Below are positions 1-9,134 of a stretch of 30,850 nucleotides of DNA, piece after piece. How positions within the stretch are numbered: the stretch's first letter is position 1; each line of letters begins with the position of its first letter. The stretch comes from Caulobacter segnis (GTDB lineage: Bacteria; Pseudomonadota; Alphaproteobacteria; Caulobacterales; Caulobacteraceae): contig NZ_QFQZ01000059.1 in NCBI RefSeq assembly GCF_003243465.1, forward strand, positions 1 to 30,850, in the 5' to 3' direction. The notes beneath the pieces were generated by a model. It was not told where the DNA came from. It saw nothing but the letters and a program-made list of their open reading frames with translations, and searched no databases. A program made the translations under genes and the position numbers.

Positions 1-21
1 CGCTTGTTGCGGATCGGGATC

Positions 22-1050
22 TTAGGCGGGGGTCTTCTGCTTGATCAGGCCCTTGTCGTGCAGCAGCTGGGCGATCTGCACGGCGTTAAGGGCCGCGCCC
101 TTGCGCAGGTTGTCGGCCACGCACCACAGGGCGATGCCGTTTTCGACGGTCGGGTCGGTGCGGATCCGCGAGACATAGACCGGGAACTCGCCGGCGCTTT
201 CCTTCGGCGTCATGTAGCCGCCGTCCTCGCGCTTATCGACCACGGCCACGCCATCGGCGTCGCGCAGGATCTCGCGCACGTCGTCCTCGTCCAGCGGCGT
301 TTCGAACTCGATGTTCACCGACTCGGCGTGGCCGACCATCACGGGCACGCGCACGGCGGTGGCGGTCAGCTTGATCGCCGGATCCAAGATCTTCTTGGTC
401 TCCGCCATCATCTTCCACTCTTCCTTCGTGTAGCCGTCCTCCATGAACACATCGATGTGCGGGATGACGTTGAAGGCGATCTGCTTGGTGAACTTCCTGG
501 GCGGCGGGGCGCCCAGGACGAAGACGCCCTTGGTCTGGTCCCAAAGCTCGTCCATGCCTTCCTTGCCCGCGCCCGAGACCGACTGGTAGGTCGAGACGAC
601 CACGCGCTTGATCTTGGCTTCGGCGTGCAGCGGGGCCAGCACCACGACCAGCTGCGCCGTCGAGCAGTTGGGGTTGGCGATGATGTTCTTGGGCAGCCTG
701 TCGACGGCGTTCGGATTCACCTCCGGCACCACCAGCGGCACGTCCGGGTCCATCCGGAAGTGGCTGGAGTTGTCGATGACGATCGGACCGGCCGCGCCGA
801 TCTTCTCGCCCCAGGCGGCCGAGATCGAGCCGCCCGCGCTCATCAGCACGAGGTCGACGGTCGAGAAGTCGAACTGCTCCAGGTCCTCGCAGTGCAGGAT
901 CTGGTTGCCGAACGAGACCTCGACGCCGATGGATTTGCGGCTGGCGATGGCGTGCATCTTGTCCACGGGGAATTTGACTTCCTCGAGGATGTTGAACATC
1001 TCGCGGCCCACATTGCCCGTCGCGCCGACCACGGCGACCCGGTAACCCAT
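22..1050 (-). CDS. asd: Aspartate-semialdehyde dehydrogenase
   Basis: This cytoplasmic enzyme reduces aspartyl-4-phosphate to aspartate-4-semialdehyde with NADPH, the branch point to lysine/diaminopimelate, threonine, methionine and isoleucine. The protein opens with the nucleotide-binding loop GATGNVG (residues 9-15) and carries the catalytic cysteine in NPNCST (C129). The 342-residue length suits the family. I chose the ATG at 1050 because AGGAG lies 6 nt before it and the Rossmann strand starts at once; an in-frame ATG at 1080 would add ten residues without a ribosome site. The gene ends 21 nt from the window edge. The 120 nt between it and the upstream same-strand gene hold no clear terminator, so its promoter is unresolved. 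Identification is secure. Confidence 0.96.
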   Translation of the reverse strand: MGYRVAVVGATGNVGREMFNILEEVKFPVDKMHAIASRKSIGVEVSFGNQILHCEDLEQFDFSTVDLVLMSAGGSISAAWGEKIGAAGPIVIDNSSHFRMDPDVPLVVPEVNPNAVDRLPKNIIANPNCSTAQLVVVLAPLHAEAKIKRVVVSTYQSVSGAGKEGMDELWDQTKGVFVLGAPPPRKFTKQIAFNVIPHIDVFMEDGYTKEEWKMMAETKKILDPAIKLTATAVRVPVMVGHAESVNIEFETPLDEDDVREILRDADGVAVVDKREDGGYMTPKESAGEFPVYVSRIRTDPTVENGIALWCVADNLRKGAALNAVQIAQLLHDKGLIKQKTPA

Positions 1051-1170
1051 CGCGCTCTCCTGAAAACTCTGGTCCGCCACAGATCGCGGAGCCGCGTTCC
1101 GTTACGCCTCACGCCCCCTTTTCGCAAGGCGAGGAAAGCTGGCCGCAGGCTCAGGCCGGCTGCCCGGGCC

Positions 1171-2217
1171 TCAGGGCTGGCCGCCCTGCGCCGGCTTGGC
1201 CGGTTCGGCGGGCGTGTCGTCGAAGCTGAACTGGAATGGCACAGTGACCTTTAGGCCCTCCAGCGTATCGCCTTCCTTGGTCCAGGGGTTCATCCGCATC
1301 GCCGACGCCGCCTTGACGGCGGCCGCGCCGAAATCGAGGCCCGCCGGGCTCTCGCGCTCGGCCTGGCAATTGGCCAGCCGCCCTTCGGCGGTGACGACGC
1401 AGGTCGCCGCGCCTTGGCCCGCCATCACCTTGGCCTTCAGCGCCGCCTCCGGATAGATCGCCGCCATGCCTTCGGCTGTGAGGGTCGCCACCCAGCGGGG
1501 ATTGGTCAGTGTGCGGCCGTCCGGCGCCGACGGATCGCGGAAGCGGAACGGCACATCGACTTGATAGCGAGCGCTTTTCGGCTCCTCCGGATCGATTGAG
1601 GCCTGGAACTGGGGAGCGAGGGTCTTTGCGGCCTGGCCAAAGCCTTGGCCCTTCGGAATCTCGGACAGCGTTTCACAGGCGCGCAGTCGGCCCTGGCCGT
1701 CGAGTTTGCAGCGCAGGGCGACTTGGCCAGCCCCGCCCGCCGTTGCATTTTTTGGCCAGGCCGCCTTGATCGCAGCCAAGGTCGGAGCGTGCGCCCACGG
1801 CGGATCCAGGATGACGGTGTCGGCACCGCGCGCCATGTTGGGCGCGCCTTGCCAGATGATAGGGATCGTGATCGTTCCCCCTGGGACCGCCTTGCCGTCG
1901 AGCATGGCCGGCTTCATGCGGAAGTTTGGCGCGAGCTGTAGGGCCGCCGCGCCGAAACCAAGCCCCTCGGGCGACTCGCTCTCTACCTTGCAGCCTTGCA
2001 GGAAGCCCTCGGCGGTCACGTCGCAAGCGATCTTCGCTCGTCCAGCCTTGCCCGCCTTTAGCGCCTTGGCGGGATAGACGGAGGCCAGCGCCTCGGCGTC
2101 CGGCGTCACCATCCATTCCGGGCGACCGGGCAGCTTCCCTTCCTCAGCCGCAAAGGCCGGAGAGCCGCTGATAGAAAGAAGGGGCAGAGAGACAAGCAGA
2201 AGAAAATGCGACAGCAA
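1171..2217 (-). CDS. Exported protein with three TonB-C-like repeats
   Basis: A secreted or periplasmic protein of about 348 residues. After a hydrophobic signal segment ending near SPAFA, three homologous blocks of about 90-100 residues follow. Each has the pattern (Y)P..A...(G)(A/G)...(C) ... G....C ...E(S/I)P.G..FG.AA....., which resembles the TonB C-terminal fold (PF03544-like), including the paired cysteines in each block. No transmembrane helix or Pro-rich spacer typical of true TonB is present, so it is more likely a stand-alone TonB_C-repeat protein than an energy transducer. The start is uncertain: TTG at 2217 has AGGA 8 nt upstream, while TTG at 2247 gives a longer signal peptide with an Arg; there is no in-frame ATG near either. 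It is divergent from polA. Function unknown. Confidence 0.8.
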   Translation of the reverse strand: MLSHFLLLVSLPLLSISGSPAFAAEEGKLPGRPEWMVTPDAEALASVYPAKALKAGKAGRAKIACDVTAEGFLQGCKVESESPEGLGFGAAALQLAPNFRMKPAMLDGKAVPGGTITIPIIWQGAPNMARGADTVILDPPWAHAPTLAAIKAAWPKNATAGGAGQVALRCKLDGQGRLRACETLSEIPKGQGFGQAAKTLAPQFQASIDPEEPKSARYQVDVPFRFRDPSAPDGRTLTNPRWVATLTAEGMAAIYPEAALKAKVMAGQGAATCVVTAEGRLANCQAERESPAGLDFGAAAVKAASAMRMNPWTKEGDTLEGLKVTVPFQFSFDDTPAEPAKPAQGGQP

Positions 2218-2321
2218 TGGAGCGATCCTGATGATCGATGCGACCAAGGGTTGATATACGCCGACTGATCGCGCGCCGCCAGAGGGTTTCCGCCGCCCGC
2301 CGGTCCCCCTATGTTCGCGCC

Positions 2322-5210
2322 ATGACCGACGTCGTCTCCGAATCCTCGCCCGCCACGCACATGACCCAGGACGGCCCCGCGCTCCGGCTGTTCCTGGTCG
2401 ATGGCTCGGCCTATCTGTTCCGGGCCTATCACGCCCTGCCGCCCCTGACGCGGAAGAGCGACGGCCTGCCGGTGGGCGCGGTGCAGGGCTTCTGCAACAT
2501 GCTGTGGAAACTGCTGCGCGACATGCAGGGCGACACGCCCACGCACCTGGCCGTGATCTGGGACCACTCGGAAAAGACGTTCCGCAACACCCTGTACGAT
2601 CAGTACAAAGCCCACCGTCCGCCGCCGCCCGAGGACCTGATCCCGCAGTTCCCGCTGGTGCGCGAGGCGACCCGGGCGTTCGGCGTGCCGGCGATCGAGC
2701 TGCCGGGCTACGAGGCCGACGACCTGATCGCGGCCTACGCCTGCAAGGCTCGCGAGGTCGGCGGCGAGGCGGTGATCGTCTCGTCGGACAAGGATCTGAT
2801 GCAGCTGGTCGGCGACGGCGTCTCGATGTTCGACCCGATGAAGAACGTCCGCATCGAGCGCGAGCAGGTGTTCGAGAAGTTCGGCGTCTATCCCGAGCAG
2901 GTCGTGGACGTGCAGGCCCTGTGCGGCGACAGCGTCGACAACGTCCCCGGCGCGCCGGGCATCGGCATCAAGACCGCCGCCCAGCTGATCACCGAGTTCG
3001 GCGACCTCGACACGCTGCTGGCGCGCGCGGGCGAGATCAAGCAGCCCAAGCGTCGCGAGACGCTGATCAACTTCGCCGACCAGATCCGCCTGTCGCGAGC
3101 TTTGGTGAAGCTGGACTGCGACACGCCGCTGCCCGAGCCGCTGGACGACCTGAAGGTGCGCGAGCCGGACAAGGACGTGCTGGCCGCCTTCCTGGACCAG
3201 ATGGAGTTCCGCACCTTGGCCCGCCGCGTCGGCGACGGCTCGGCCGCCGCCTCGCCGGGCACGCTCGATCGTCCGCCCAGCCAGCCCAAGGCGCCGGTCT
3301 CGACCGTCTCCTACATGGGCGCGGCCGCCCGCGCCGCCGCCCAGCCGGTGGCCGAGCCGGTCACGATCGATCACGCCGCCTATGCCTGCGTCCGCGATCT
3401 CGACACCCTGAAGGCCTGGGTCGAGAAAGCCAGCGCGAAGGGCGTGGTGGCCTTCGACACCGAGACCGACGCCCTGTCCTCGGCCACCGCCGGCCTGTGC
3501 GGCGTCTCCCTGGCCATCGCGCCGGGCGAGGCCTGCTACATCCCCGTCGGCCACTGCGAGAAGGAAGGCCTGGCCCTGGAGGCCGCCGCCGACCTCGTAC
3601 AGATCCCGCTGGAGCAGGTGATCGCGACGCTGAAGCCGCTGCTGGAGGATCCGGCGGTGCTGAAGGTGGCCCAGAACGCCAAGTACGACATCGCCGTCCT
3701 GGCCCGTCACGGGATCCAGGTGTCCCCGATCGAGGACACCATGCTGATCAGCTACGTGCTGGAGGCCGGCCTGCACGGCCATGGCATGGACGAGCTGTCG
3801 GAGCTGTGGCTGGGCCACAAGCCGATCCCGTTCAAGCAGGTGGCCGGGACCGGCAAGGCGCAGATCAGCTTCAAGCACGTGGCCTTGTCTGAAGCCACGG
3901 CCTACGCCGCCGAGGACGCCGACGTCACCCTGCGCCTCTACGAGACGCTCAAGCCGCGCCTGGCGCGCGAGGGGCTGCTGACGGTCTATGAGACCCTGGA
4001 GCGGCCGATGCCCGCGGTGCTGGCGGCGATGGAGAACGACGGGATCAAGGTCGATCCCGAAGCCCTGCGCCGTCTCTCCAACGAGTTTTCCCTCCGCATG
4101 GCCGAGTTCGAGGCGCGCGCCACCGAACTGGTCGGCCGGCCGTTCAACCTGGGCAGCCCCAAGCAGATCGGCGACGTGCTGTTTGGCGAGATGAACATGA
4201 AGGGCGGCAAGAAGACCGCCACCGGCCAGTGGTCCACCGACAGCGACGTGCTGGAGAGCCTGGCGCTCGAACATGAACTGCCGCGCGTGCTGCTCGACTG
4301 GCGCCAGCTGTCGAAGCTGAAGGGCACCTATACCGAGAACCTGGTCGCCGCGATCGCCGAGCGGACGGGCCGGGTGCATACCTCCTACGCCCTGGCCGCC
4401 ACCACCACGGGGCGGCTGTCGTCGTCGGATCCGAACCTGCAGAACATCCCGGTCCGCACCGAGGAAGGCCGCAAGATCCGCAAGGCCTTCATCGCCGAGC
4501 CGGGCAAGGTGCTGATCAGCGCCGACTACAGCCAGATCGAGCTTCGCCTGCTGGCCCATATCGGCGACATCCCGCAGCTGAAGAAGGCCTTCCAGGAAGG
4601 CCTCGACATCCACGCCATGACGGCCTCGGAGATGTTCGACACGCCGATCGAGGGCATGGACCCGATGATCCGCCGCCGGGCCAAGGCCATCAACTTCGGC
4701 ATCGTCTACGGCATCAGCGCCTTTGGCCTCGCCAACCAGCTGGGCATCCCGCAGGGGGAGGCGGGGGCCTACATCAAGACCTATTTCGAACGCTTCCCCG
4801 GCATCCAGGCCTATATGGACGCGACCAAGGCCTTCGTGCGCGAGCACGGCTACGTCACGACCATCTTCGGCCGGAAGATCAACATCCCCGAGATCCAGGC
4901 CAAGTCGGTCGGCCAACGGCAGTTCGCCGAGCGCGCCGCGATCAACGCCCCGATCCAGGGCGCCGCGGCCGACGTCATGCGCCGGGCGATGATCCGCATG
5001 CCGGCGGCGCTGACGGATGCGGGGCTCTCGGCACGCATGCTGCTGCAGGTGCACGACGAACTGGTGTTCGAGGCTCCCGAGGCCGAGGCTGAAGCCGCGC
5101 GTAAGGTCATCGCCCGCGTGATGGAAAAAGCGGCAGAACCGGCGGTGGCGCTCTCCGTGCCCCTGACCGTCGAGGTTCGCGCCGCGCTCAACTGGGACGA
5201 GGCGCACTAA
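2322..5210 (+). CDS. polA: DNA polymerase I
   Basis: Repair and Okazaki-fragment-processing polymerase of 962 residues, a full-length family A enzyme. The N-terminal 5'-3' exonuclease (about residues 20-300) begins with LFLVDGSAYLFRAYHAL and has the acidic ExxDD-type residues (YEADDLIA) and the helix-hairpin-helix GAPGIGIKTAAQL. The proofreading domain (about 365-570) is intact: D379 and E381 in FDTETD, then NAKYD and AAEDAD, so all DEDD-type residues are visible. The polymerase domain has motif A DYSQIELR (D735), motif B RRRAKAINFGIVYG (from R784) and motif C HDE (D912). I chose the ATG at 2322 because upstream in-frame sequence (from 2238) is Arg-rich and unlike the family. It is transcribed divergently from the TonB-C-like gene; 104 nt separate the starts. 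Confidence 0.97.
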   Translation: MTDVVSESSPATHMTQDGPALRLFLVDGSAYLFRAYHALPPLTRKSDGLPVGAVQGFCNMLWKLLRDMQGDTPTHLAVIWDHSEKTFRNTLYDQYKAHRPPPPEDLIPQFPLVREATRAFGVPAIELPGYEADDLIAAYACKAREVGGEAVIVSSDKDLMQLVGDGVSMFDPMKNVRIEREQVFEKFGVYPEQVVDVQALCGDSVDNVPGAPGIGIKTAAQLITEFGDLDTLLARAGEIKQPKRRETLINFADQIRLSRALVKLDCDTPLPEPLDDLKVREPDKDVLAAFLDQMEFRTLARRVGDGSAAASPGTLDRPPSQPKAPVSTVSYMGAAARAAAQPVAEPVTIDHAAYACVRDLDTLKAWVEKASAKGVVAFDTETDALSSATAGLCGVSLAIAPGEACYIPVGHCEKEGLALEAAADLVQIPLEQVIATLKPLLEDPAVLKVAQNAKYDIAVLARHGIQVSPIEDTMLISYVLEAGLHGHGMDELSELWLGHKPIPFKQVAGTGKAQISFKHVALSEATAYAAEDADVTLRLYETLKPRLAREGLLTVYETLERPMPAVLAAMENDGIKVDPEALRRLSNEFSLRMAEFEARATELVGRPFNLGSPKQIGDVLFGEMNMKGGKKTATGQWSTDSDVLESLALEHELPRVLLDWRQLSKLKGTYTENLVAAIAERTGRVHTSYALAATTTGRLSSSDPNLQNIPVRTEEGRKIRKAFIAEPGKVLISADYSQIELRLLAHIGDIPQLKKAFQEGLDIHAMTASEMFDTPIEGMDPMIRRRAKAINFGIVYGISAFGLANQLGIPQGEAGAYIKTYFERFPGIQAYMDATKAFVREHGYVTTIFGRKINIPEIQAKSVGQRQFAERAAINAPIQGAAADVMRRAMIRMPAALTDAGLSARMLLQVHDELVFEAPEAEAEAARKVIARVMEKAAEPAVALSVPLTVEVRAALNWDEAH

Positions 5211-5406
5211 CGCAAAAATAGTGTTTTTACGCCAACATAGGAGTCAGGAAGATTCTCGCTGCGACATTCCGCCACGGTCAGGGTTAATGCCTATGCAACC
5301 GTACCTGCGCGATTTTTGAGCTCTACGATCGATTTCTAGGCATTGGTGCAATCGGGTGCCTTTGCAGCCAGAGCGGTCGTCGTTCTATGGACGAGGAGTT
5401 CGCGCG

Positions 5407-7359
5407 GTGTCTTTCGGCAACCTGAAGATCCCACAGAAGTTGATGGCCGTGTTCGCCGTCATGCTGGCCACGATCATGGCGATGGGCGTCGCCCTATACG
5501 TCAACAAGGTCAATCTGGGGCATTCGGTCGAGCGCACCGAGCGAGCCTATGAGATGCTGCGCGCGGCCGACACGGCGGCGTTCCGCCTGACCCGCCAGGA
5601 AAACTCGCTGCGCGGATTCCTGCTCTCGGCCGACCCCTACTACGTCAAGCGCCTGGAAGAGGCTCACAAGCCGAAGTTCCTGAAGGCGCTGGACTCGCTG
5701 AAGACCTTGGCCGACGGCGACACCGAGGACCTGGGGCGCATCACCGCCGTCGAGGCCGCCTACGCCAACTATCGCAAGCTGGCCATCGAGCCGGGTGAGC
5801 AGCTGGGCGCCGATCCGGCGACCCGCGCCCAGGCGATCGACTTGGTCAAGCACGACGGCGTCGCCGACCAGGCCGTCGGCCCGGTCGAGGACGCCATCGA
5901 GGCGATCACCAAGCACGCTGAGGAAGTGCTGGCCACCGAAGCGGCCGCGCAACAGAAGGCCTCGCTGCAATCGACCCTGGTCCTGGCCATCGGCATCGCC
6001 ATCACCGCCGGCATCGCCATCGCGGGCGGCCTGCTGCTGACCGGCGCCATCGCCCGTCCCGTGGCGGCCATGACCAACGCCATGCGCCGCCTGGCGGCTG
6101 GCGACAACAGCGTCGAGGTTCCGGCCATGGGCCGCAAGGACGAGATCGGCGACATGGCCGGCGCGGTCGCCTACTTCAAGGACGCCGCGATCGAGAAGAT
6201 CCGCATCGAGCAGGCCGCCGCCGAGGAGCGCCAGGCCGCCGACAGCGAGCGCTCGGCCAACGAGGCCGAGAAGGCCGCGGTGGCCCGCGAGGACAACGCC
6301 GCGATCACCGCCCTGAACGAGGCCCTGGACCACATGGCCTCGGGCGACCTGACCCACCGGATCGTCGTGCCCTTCGCGCCGAAGACCGAAAGCCTGAAGA
6401 CCAACTTCAACGCCGCCGCCGACCGCATGCAGGAGGCGATCAAGGCGATCGCCCGCGCCACCGGCGGCGTCAACAGCGGCGCCGACGAGATCGCCGACGC
6501 CTCGGACAACCTGTCGCGTCGCACCGAGCAGCAGGCCGCCAGCCTGGAAGAGACCGCCGCGGCCCTGGACGAGATCACGGCCACGGTGCGCAAGACCGCC
6601 TCGGGCGCCAAGGAGGCCTCGCAAGTGGTCGCCACCGCGCGCACCGACGCCGAGCGGTCGGGCTCGATCGTCAGCCAGGCGGTCTCGGCCATGACCGAGA
6701 TCGAGACCTCGTCGGGCCAGATCAGCCAGATCATCGGCGTGATCGACGAGATCGCCTTCCAGACCAACCTGCTGGCCCTGAACGCCGGCGTCGAAGCCGC
6801 CCGGGCGGGTGAGGCGGGCAAGGGCTTCGCCGTCGTGGCCCAGGAAGTCCGGGCCCTGGCCCAGCGCTCGGCCGAAGCGGCCAAGGAGATCAAGGCGCTG
6901 ATCTCGACCTCCACCAATCAGGTCGAGGCCGGCGTGAACCTGGTCGGCCAGACGGGCGAGGCGCTGCAGCGCATCGTCGATCAGGTCGCCACGATCGACG
7001 CCCTGGTCACCGAGATCGCCGCCTCCGCCGCCGAGCAGGCGACCGGTCTGAACGAAGTCAACACCGCCGTGAACCAGATGGACCAGGTCGTTCAGCAGAA
7101 CGCCGCCATGGTCGAGGAAGCCACGGCCGCCACCCACTCGCTGAAGGGCGAAGCGCGCTCGCTGAGCGAGATGGTCGCCCGCTTCCGCGTCGCCCAAGGC
7201 GCTCCCGCGGCGACCTCTACGCCCGCGGCGTCCGCCCCCAGAGCGCCGGTCTCGGCGCCGGCGGCGCCCGCCGCGCCGCGCCCGTCGCGTTCGGCGCGTC
7301 CGGGGCGCAGCTCCGGTTCGGCCGCCGTGGCCGTGGCCGAGGACTGGGAAGAGTTCTAA
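5407..7359 (+). CDS. Methyl-accepting chemotaxis protein with CheR/B tether-like tail
   Basis: A 650-residue membrane chemoreceptor. TM1 spans about residues 10-32 and TM2 about 189-214, with a periplasmic helical (CHASE3/four-helix-bundle-like) sensor between them. A HAMP domain follows TM2 (RPVAAMTNAMRRLAAGD...DEIGDM, about 217-270), then a second HAMP-like unit (about 300-350, ALDHMASGDLTHRI). The cytoplasmic hairpin tip EIAFQTNLLALNAGVEAARA (from about 447) is the CheA/CheW-contact signature. A Pro/Ala/Ser-rich linker ends in DWEEF, matching the xWxxF tether that recruits CheR and CheB. I chose GTG 5407 because GAGGAG sits 8 nt upstream; GTG 5356 has none. It is followed by a good terminator and appears monocistronic. 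The ligand is unknown. Confidence 0.93.
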   Translation: MSFGNLKIPQKLMAVFAVMLATIMAMGVALYVNKVNLGHSVERTERAYEMLRAADTAAFRLTRQENSLRGFLLSADPYYVKRLEEAHKPKFLKALDSLKTLADGDTEDLGRITAVEAAYANYRKLAIEPGEQLGADPATRAQAIDLVKHDGVADQAVGPVEDAIEAITKHAEEVLATEAAAQQKASLQSTLVLAIGIAITAGIAIAGGLLLTGAIARPVAAMTNAMRRLAAGDNSVEVPAMGRKDEIGDMAGAVAYFKDAAIEKIRIEQAAAEERQAADSERSANEAEKAAVAREDNAAITALNEALDHMASGDLTHRIVVPFAPKTESLKTNFNAAADRMQEAIKAIARATGGVNSGADEIADASDNLSRRTEQQAASLEETAAALDEITATVRKTASGAKEASQVVATARTDAERSGSIVSQAVSAMTEIETSSGQISQIIGVIDEIAFQTNLLALNAGVEAARAGEAGKGFAVVAQEVRALAQRSAEAAKEIKALISTSTNQVEAGVNLVGQTGEALQRIVDQVATIDALVTEIAASAAEQATGLNEVNTAVNQMDQVVQQNAAMVEEATAATHSLKGEARSLSEMVARFRVAQGAPAATSTPAASAPRAPVSAPAAPAAPRPSRSARPGRSSGSAAVAVAEDWEEF

Positions 7360-7381
7360 GCCTCAGCGCATCAGGATCTTG

Positions 7382-7411
7382 GGCTCTCCGGGCGACCGGG
7401 GAGCCTTTTTT
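7382..7411 (+). terminator. Intrinsic terminator of the chemoreceptor gene
   Basis: Stem GGCTCTCCGG / CCGGGGAGCC (10 bp, one U-G wobble) with loop GCGA, followed by six T. It starts 22 nt after the chemoreceptor stop codon. The other strand lacks a U-run, so it acts only on plus-strand transcripts. Confidence 0.9.
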
Positions 7412-7420
7412 CTTGGGCGC

Positions 7421-7552
7421 TCAGTTGACCGGGATGGTCTGGAAAGCCGAGCGCGTGACTTGCGGTTCGTGGCTGGCGCCCGGGGTCGGCAGCGCCAGGC
7501 CCAGGGCGGCGGCGAGCAACATGGTGATGGCGAAGAAGGCCTTGGCGGCCAT
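7421..7552 (-). CDS. Small exported or membrane peptide (43 aa)
   Basis: A short reading frame with Caulobacter-like codon use, third positions being almost all G or C. The predicted peptide has a Lys near the N-terminus, a hydrophobic stretch (about residues 5-22: FFAITMLLAAALGLAL) and a short polar tail ending FQTIPVN, so it is either a small secreted peptide with a signal sequence or a single-pass membrane peptide. ATG 7552 has AAGGA about 10 nt upstream. The longer in-frame ATG at 7603 lies inside the terminator hairpin at 7577-7620 and is unlikely. The gene sits between that terminator and the chemoreceptor terminator, so it probably has its own transcript. I do not recognise a family. 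Confidence 0.55.
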   Translation of the reverse strand: MAAKAFFAITMLLAAALGLALPTPGASHEPQVTRSAFQTIPVN

Positions 7553-7576
7553 GGCGGTCGGATCCTTGTTGTTGAA

Positions 7577-7620
7577 CCAAGAACAACAAAGGCCGGAAAC
7601 CACCGTCTCGGTTCCCGGCC
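7577..7620 (-). terminator. Terminator downstream of the thiolase gene
   Basis: Inverted repeat at 7591-7620: GGCCGGGAACC / GGTTTCCGGCC on the minus strand (11 bp with one mismatch, 8-nt loop). On that strand it is followed by TTTGTTGTTCTTGG. It lies about 130 nt after the thiolase stop and would insulate the small peptide gene from thiolase read-through. Confidence 0.65.
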
Positions 7621-7650
7621 CTTGGATCGCGCTGGCGCGCGCCCGTCCAA

Positions 7651-7667
7651 ATCGAAAGATTTTCGAT
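7651..7667. repeat. Perfect inverted repeat ATCGAAA-GAT-TTTCGAT
   Basis: A 7-bp perfect palindrome with a 3-nt centre lies between the thiolase stop and the terminator. A second, GC-rich inverted repeat (CTGGGA at 7684-7689, TCCCAG at 7703-7708) lies next to it. Neither has a U-run. They may be a 3' UTR structure or an operator; nothing in the sequence decides this. Confidence 0.4.
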
Positions 7668-7750
7668 CGTTCGCCGCGCCGAACTGGGACCGCCGGGGGC
7701 GATCCCAGGTCTCATTTGAGGATGCGCTCGGTGATCCGTCGCTGTCGAAA

Positions 7751-8938
7751 TCAGAAGATCTCGAACAGGCCGGCGGCCCCCATCCCCCCGCCGATGCACA
7801 TGGTGACCACGCCCAGCTTGGCCTTGCGGCGCCTGCCTTCCAGCAGCAGGTGGCCGGCGCAGCGGGCGCCGGTCATGCCGAACGGGTGGCCGATGGCGAT
7901 CGAGCCGCCGTTGACGTTGTACTTCTCCGGATCGATGCCCAGGCGGTCGCGGCTGTAGAGGCACTGGCTGGCGAAGGCCTCGTTCAGCTCCCACAGGTCG
8001 ATGTCGTCGACCTTCAGGCCGTGGCGCTCCAGCAGGCGCGGCACGGCGAAGACCGGGCCGATACCCATCTCGTCGGGCTCGCAGCCGGCGATCGCGAAGC
8101 CCCGGAAAGCGCCGAGCGGCTCAAGGCCACGGCGAGCGGCTTCCTTGGCCTCCATCACCACGACGGCGGCGGCGCCGTCCGACAGCTGGCTGGCGTTGCC
8201 GGCGGTGACGAAATTGCCCGGACCCTTGACCGGCTCCAGCTTGGCGAGGCCCTCCAGCGTGGTCTCGGGACGGTTGCACTCGTCCTTGCTGACCACGTAG
8301 TCGACCAGGCTCTCTTCCTTGGTCTCCTTGTTGACCACCTTCATCTTGGTGTTCATCGGCACGATCTCGTCGGCGAACAGGCCGGCGGCCTGGGCGGCGG
8401 CGATGCGCTGCTGGCTGCGCAGCGAATATTCGTCCTGGTACTCGCGGCTGATGTTGTAGCGCTTGGCCACGATATCGGCCGTGTCGATCATCGCCATCCA
8501 GAGGGCCGGATGGGTCTGCATCAGCTTCTCTTCGGTGATGTGGAAGCGGTTCATATGACCGCCGCCCTGCACCAGGGAGATCGACTCCACCCCGCCGCCG
8601 ATCGCGACCTCGGCGCCGTCGTTGCGGACATAGTTGGCGGCCGTGGCGATCGCCTGCAGACCCGAAGAGCAGAAGCGGTTGACGGTCTGGCCCGAGGTGG
8701 TGACCGGCAGGCCGGCCCACATCGCCGCGTTGCGCGCGACGTTCATGCCGGTGGCGCCTTCGGGACCGCCGCAGCCCAGGACCACGTCCTCGACCTCGGG
8801 TCCGTCGAGCTTGGCGCGCTGGACCGCGTGCTGGATCGCGTGGCCGGCCATGGCCGCGCCGTGGGTGTTGTTGAAGCCGCCGCGGTTGGACTTGGCCAGG
8901 CCCGTGCGGGCGTAAGAGACGATGACCGCTTCGCGCAT
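7751..8938 (-). CDS. Thiolase, acetyl-CoA C-acyltransferase
   Basis: A cytoplasmic thiolase of 395 residues that either cleaves 3-ketoacyl-CoA in beta-oxidation or condenses two acetyl-CoA. All three signatures are visible: nucleophile C90 in NRFCSSGLQA, H351 in the GGSIAIGHPFGMTGAR block, and C381 in VTMCIGGGMGAAG near the C-terminus. NEAFASQ, the fourth conserved loop, is also present. The start at 8938 is supported by GGGGAG 8 nt upstream. It is flanked by long intergenic regions and seems to be a single-gene transcript. The sequence does not separate a FadA-like degradative role from a biosynthetic one; the nearby acyl-CoA dehydrogenase gene fits fatty-acid degradation but is not in the same operon. 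Confidence 0.93.
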   Translation of the reverse strand: MREAVIVSYARTGLAKSNRGGFNNTHGAAMAGHAIQHAVQRAKLDGPEVEDVVLGCGGPEGATGMNVARNAAMWAGLPVTTSGQTVNRFCSSGLQAIATAANYVRNDGAEVAIGGGVESISLVQGGGHMNRFHITEEKLMQTHPALWMAMIDTADIVAKRYNISREYQDEYSLRSQQRIAAAQAAGLFADEIVPMNTKMKVVNKETKEESLVDYVVSKDECNRPETTLEGLAKLEPVKGPGNFVTAGNASQLSDGAAAVVVMEAKEAARRGLEPLGAFRGFAIAGCEPDEMGIGPVFAVPRLLERHGLKVDDIDLWELNEAFASQCLYSRDRLGIDPEKYNVNGGSIAIGHPFGMTGARCAGHLLLEGRRRKAKLGVVTMCIGGGMGAAGLFEIF

Positions 8939-9134
8939 AAGGCGCTCTCCCCGTTAAAACATTAGTTTGAATTGCCGCCACCCTAGACCGGCTTTCGGCG
9001 GCGCGAAAGGTCACGCGTGCGTAAAGGGAAGCGCGCCCGGCTTTTCGGCCGACGGCATCGAGCGCGTCTTTGCGCGGCCTGCAAGCCGCTGATCTCGCGG
9101 GACTTTTGTTTCGGCAGAGCTCCGGCTGGGGGCC

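Noticed and set aside
2106..5207. A 1033-codon open frame on the minus strand opposite polA
   Set aside because: It is the mirror of GC-rich polA codons, is rich in His, Arg, Gly and Asp with no recognisable domain, and polA has all its motifs. The same applies to long antisense frames opposite the chemoreceptor, thiolase, atpA, atpD, the Ctp protease, the EnvC-like gene and proA.
5213..5230. AAAAA-TAGTG-TTTTT hairpin as polA terminator
   Set aside because: The stem has only A-T pairs and lacks a GC core and a following U-run; it is too weak to call.
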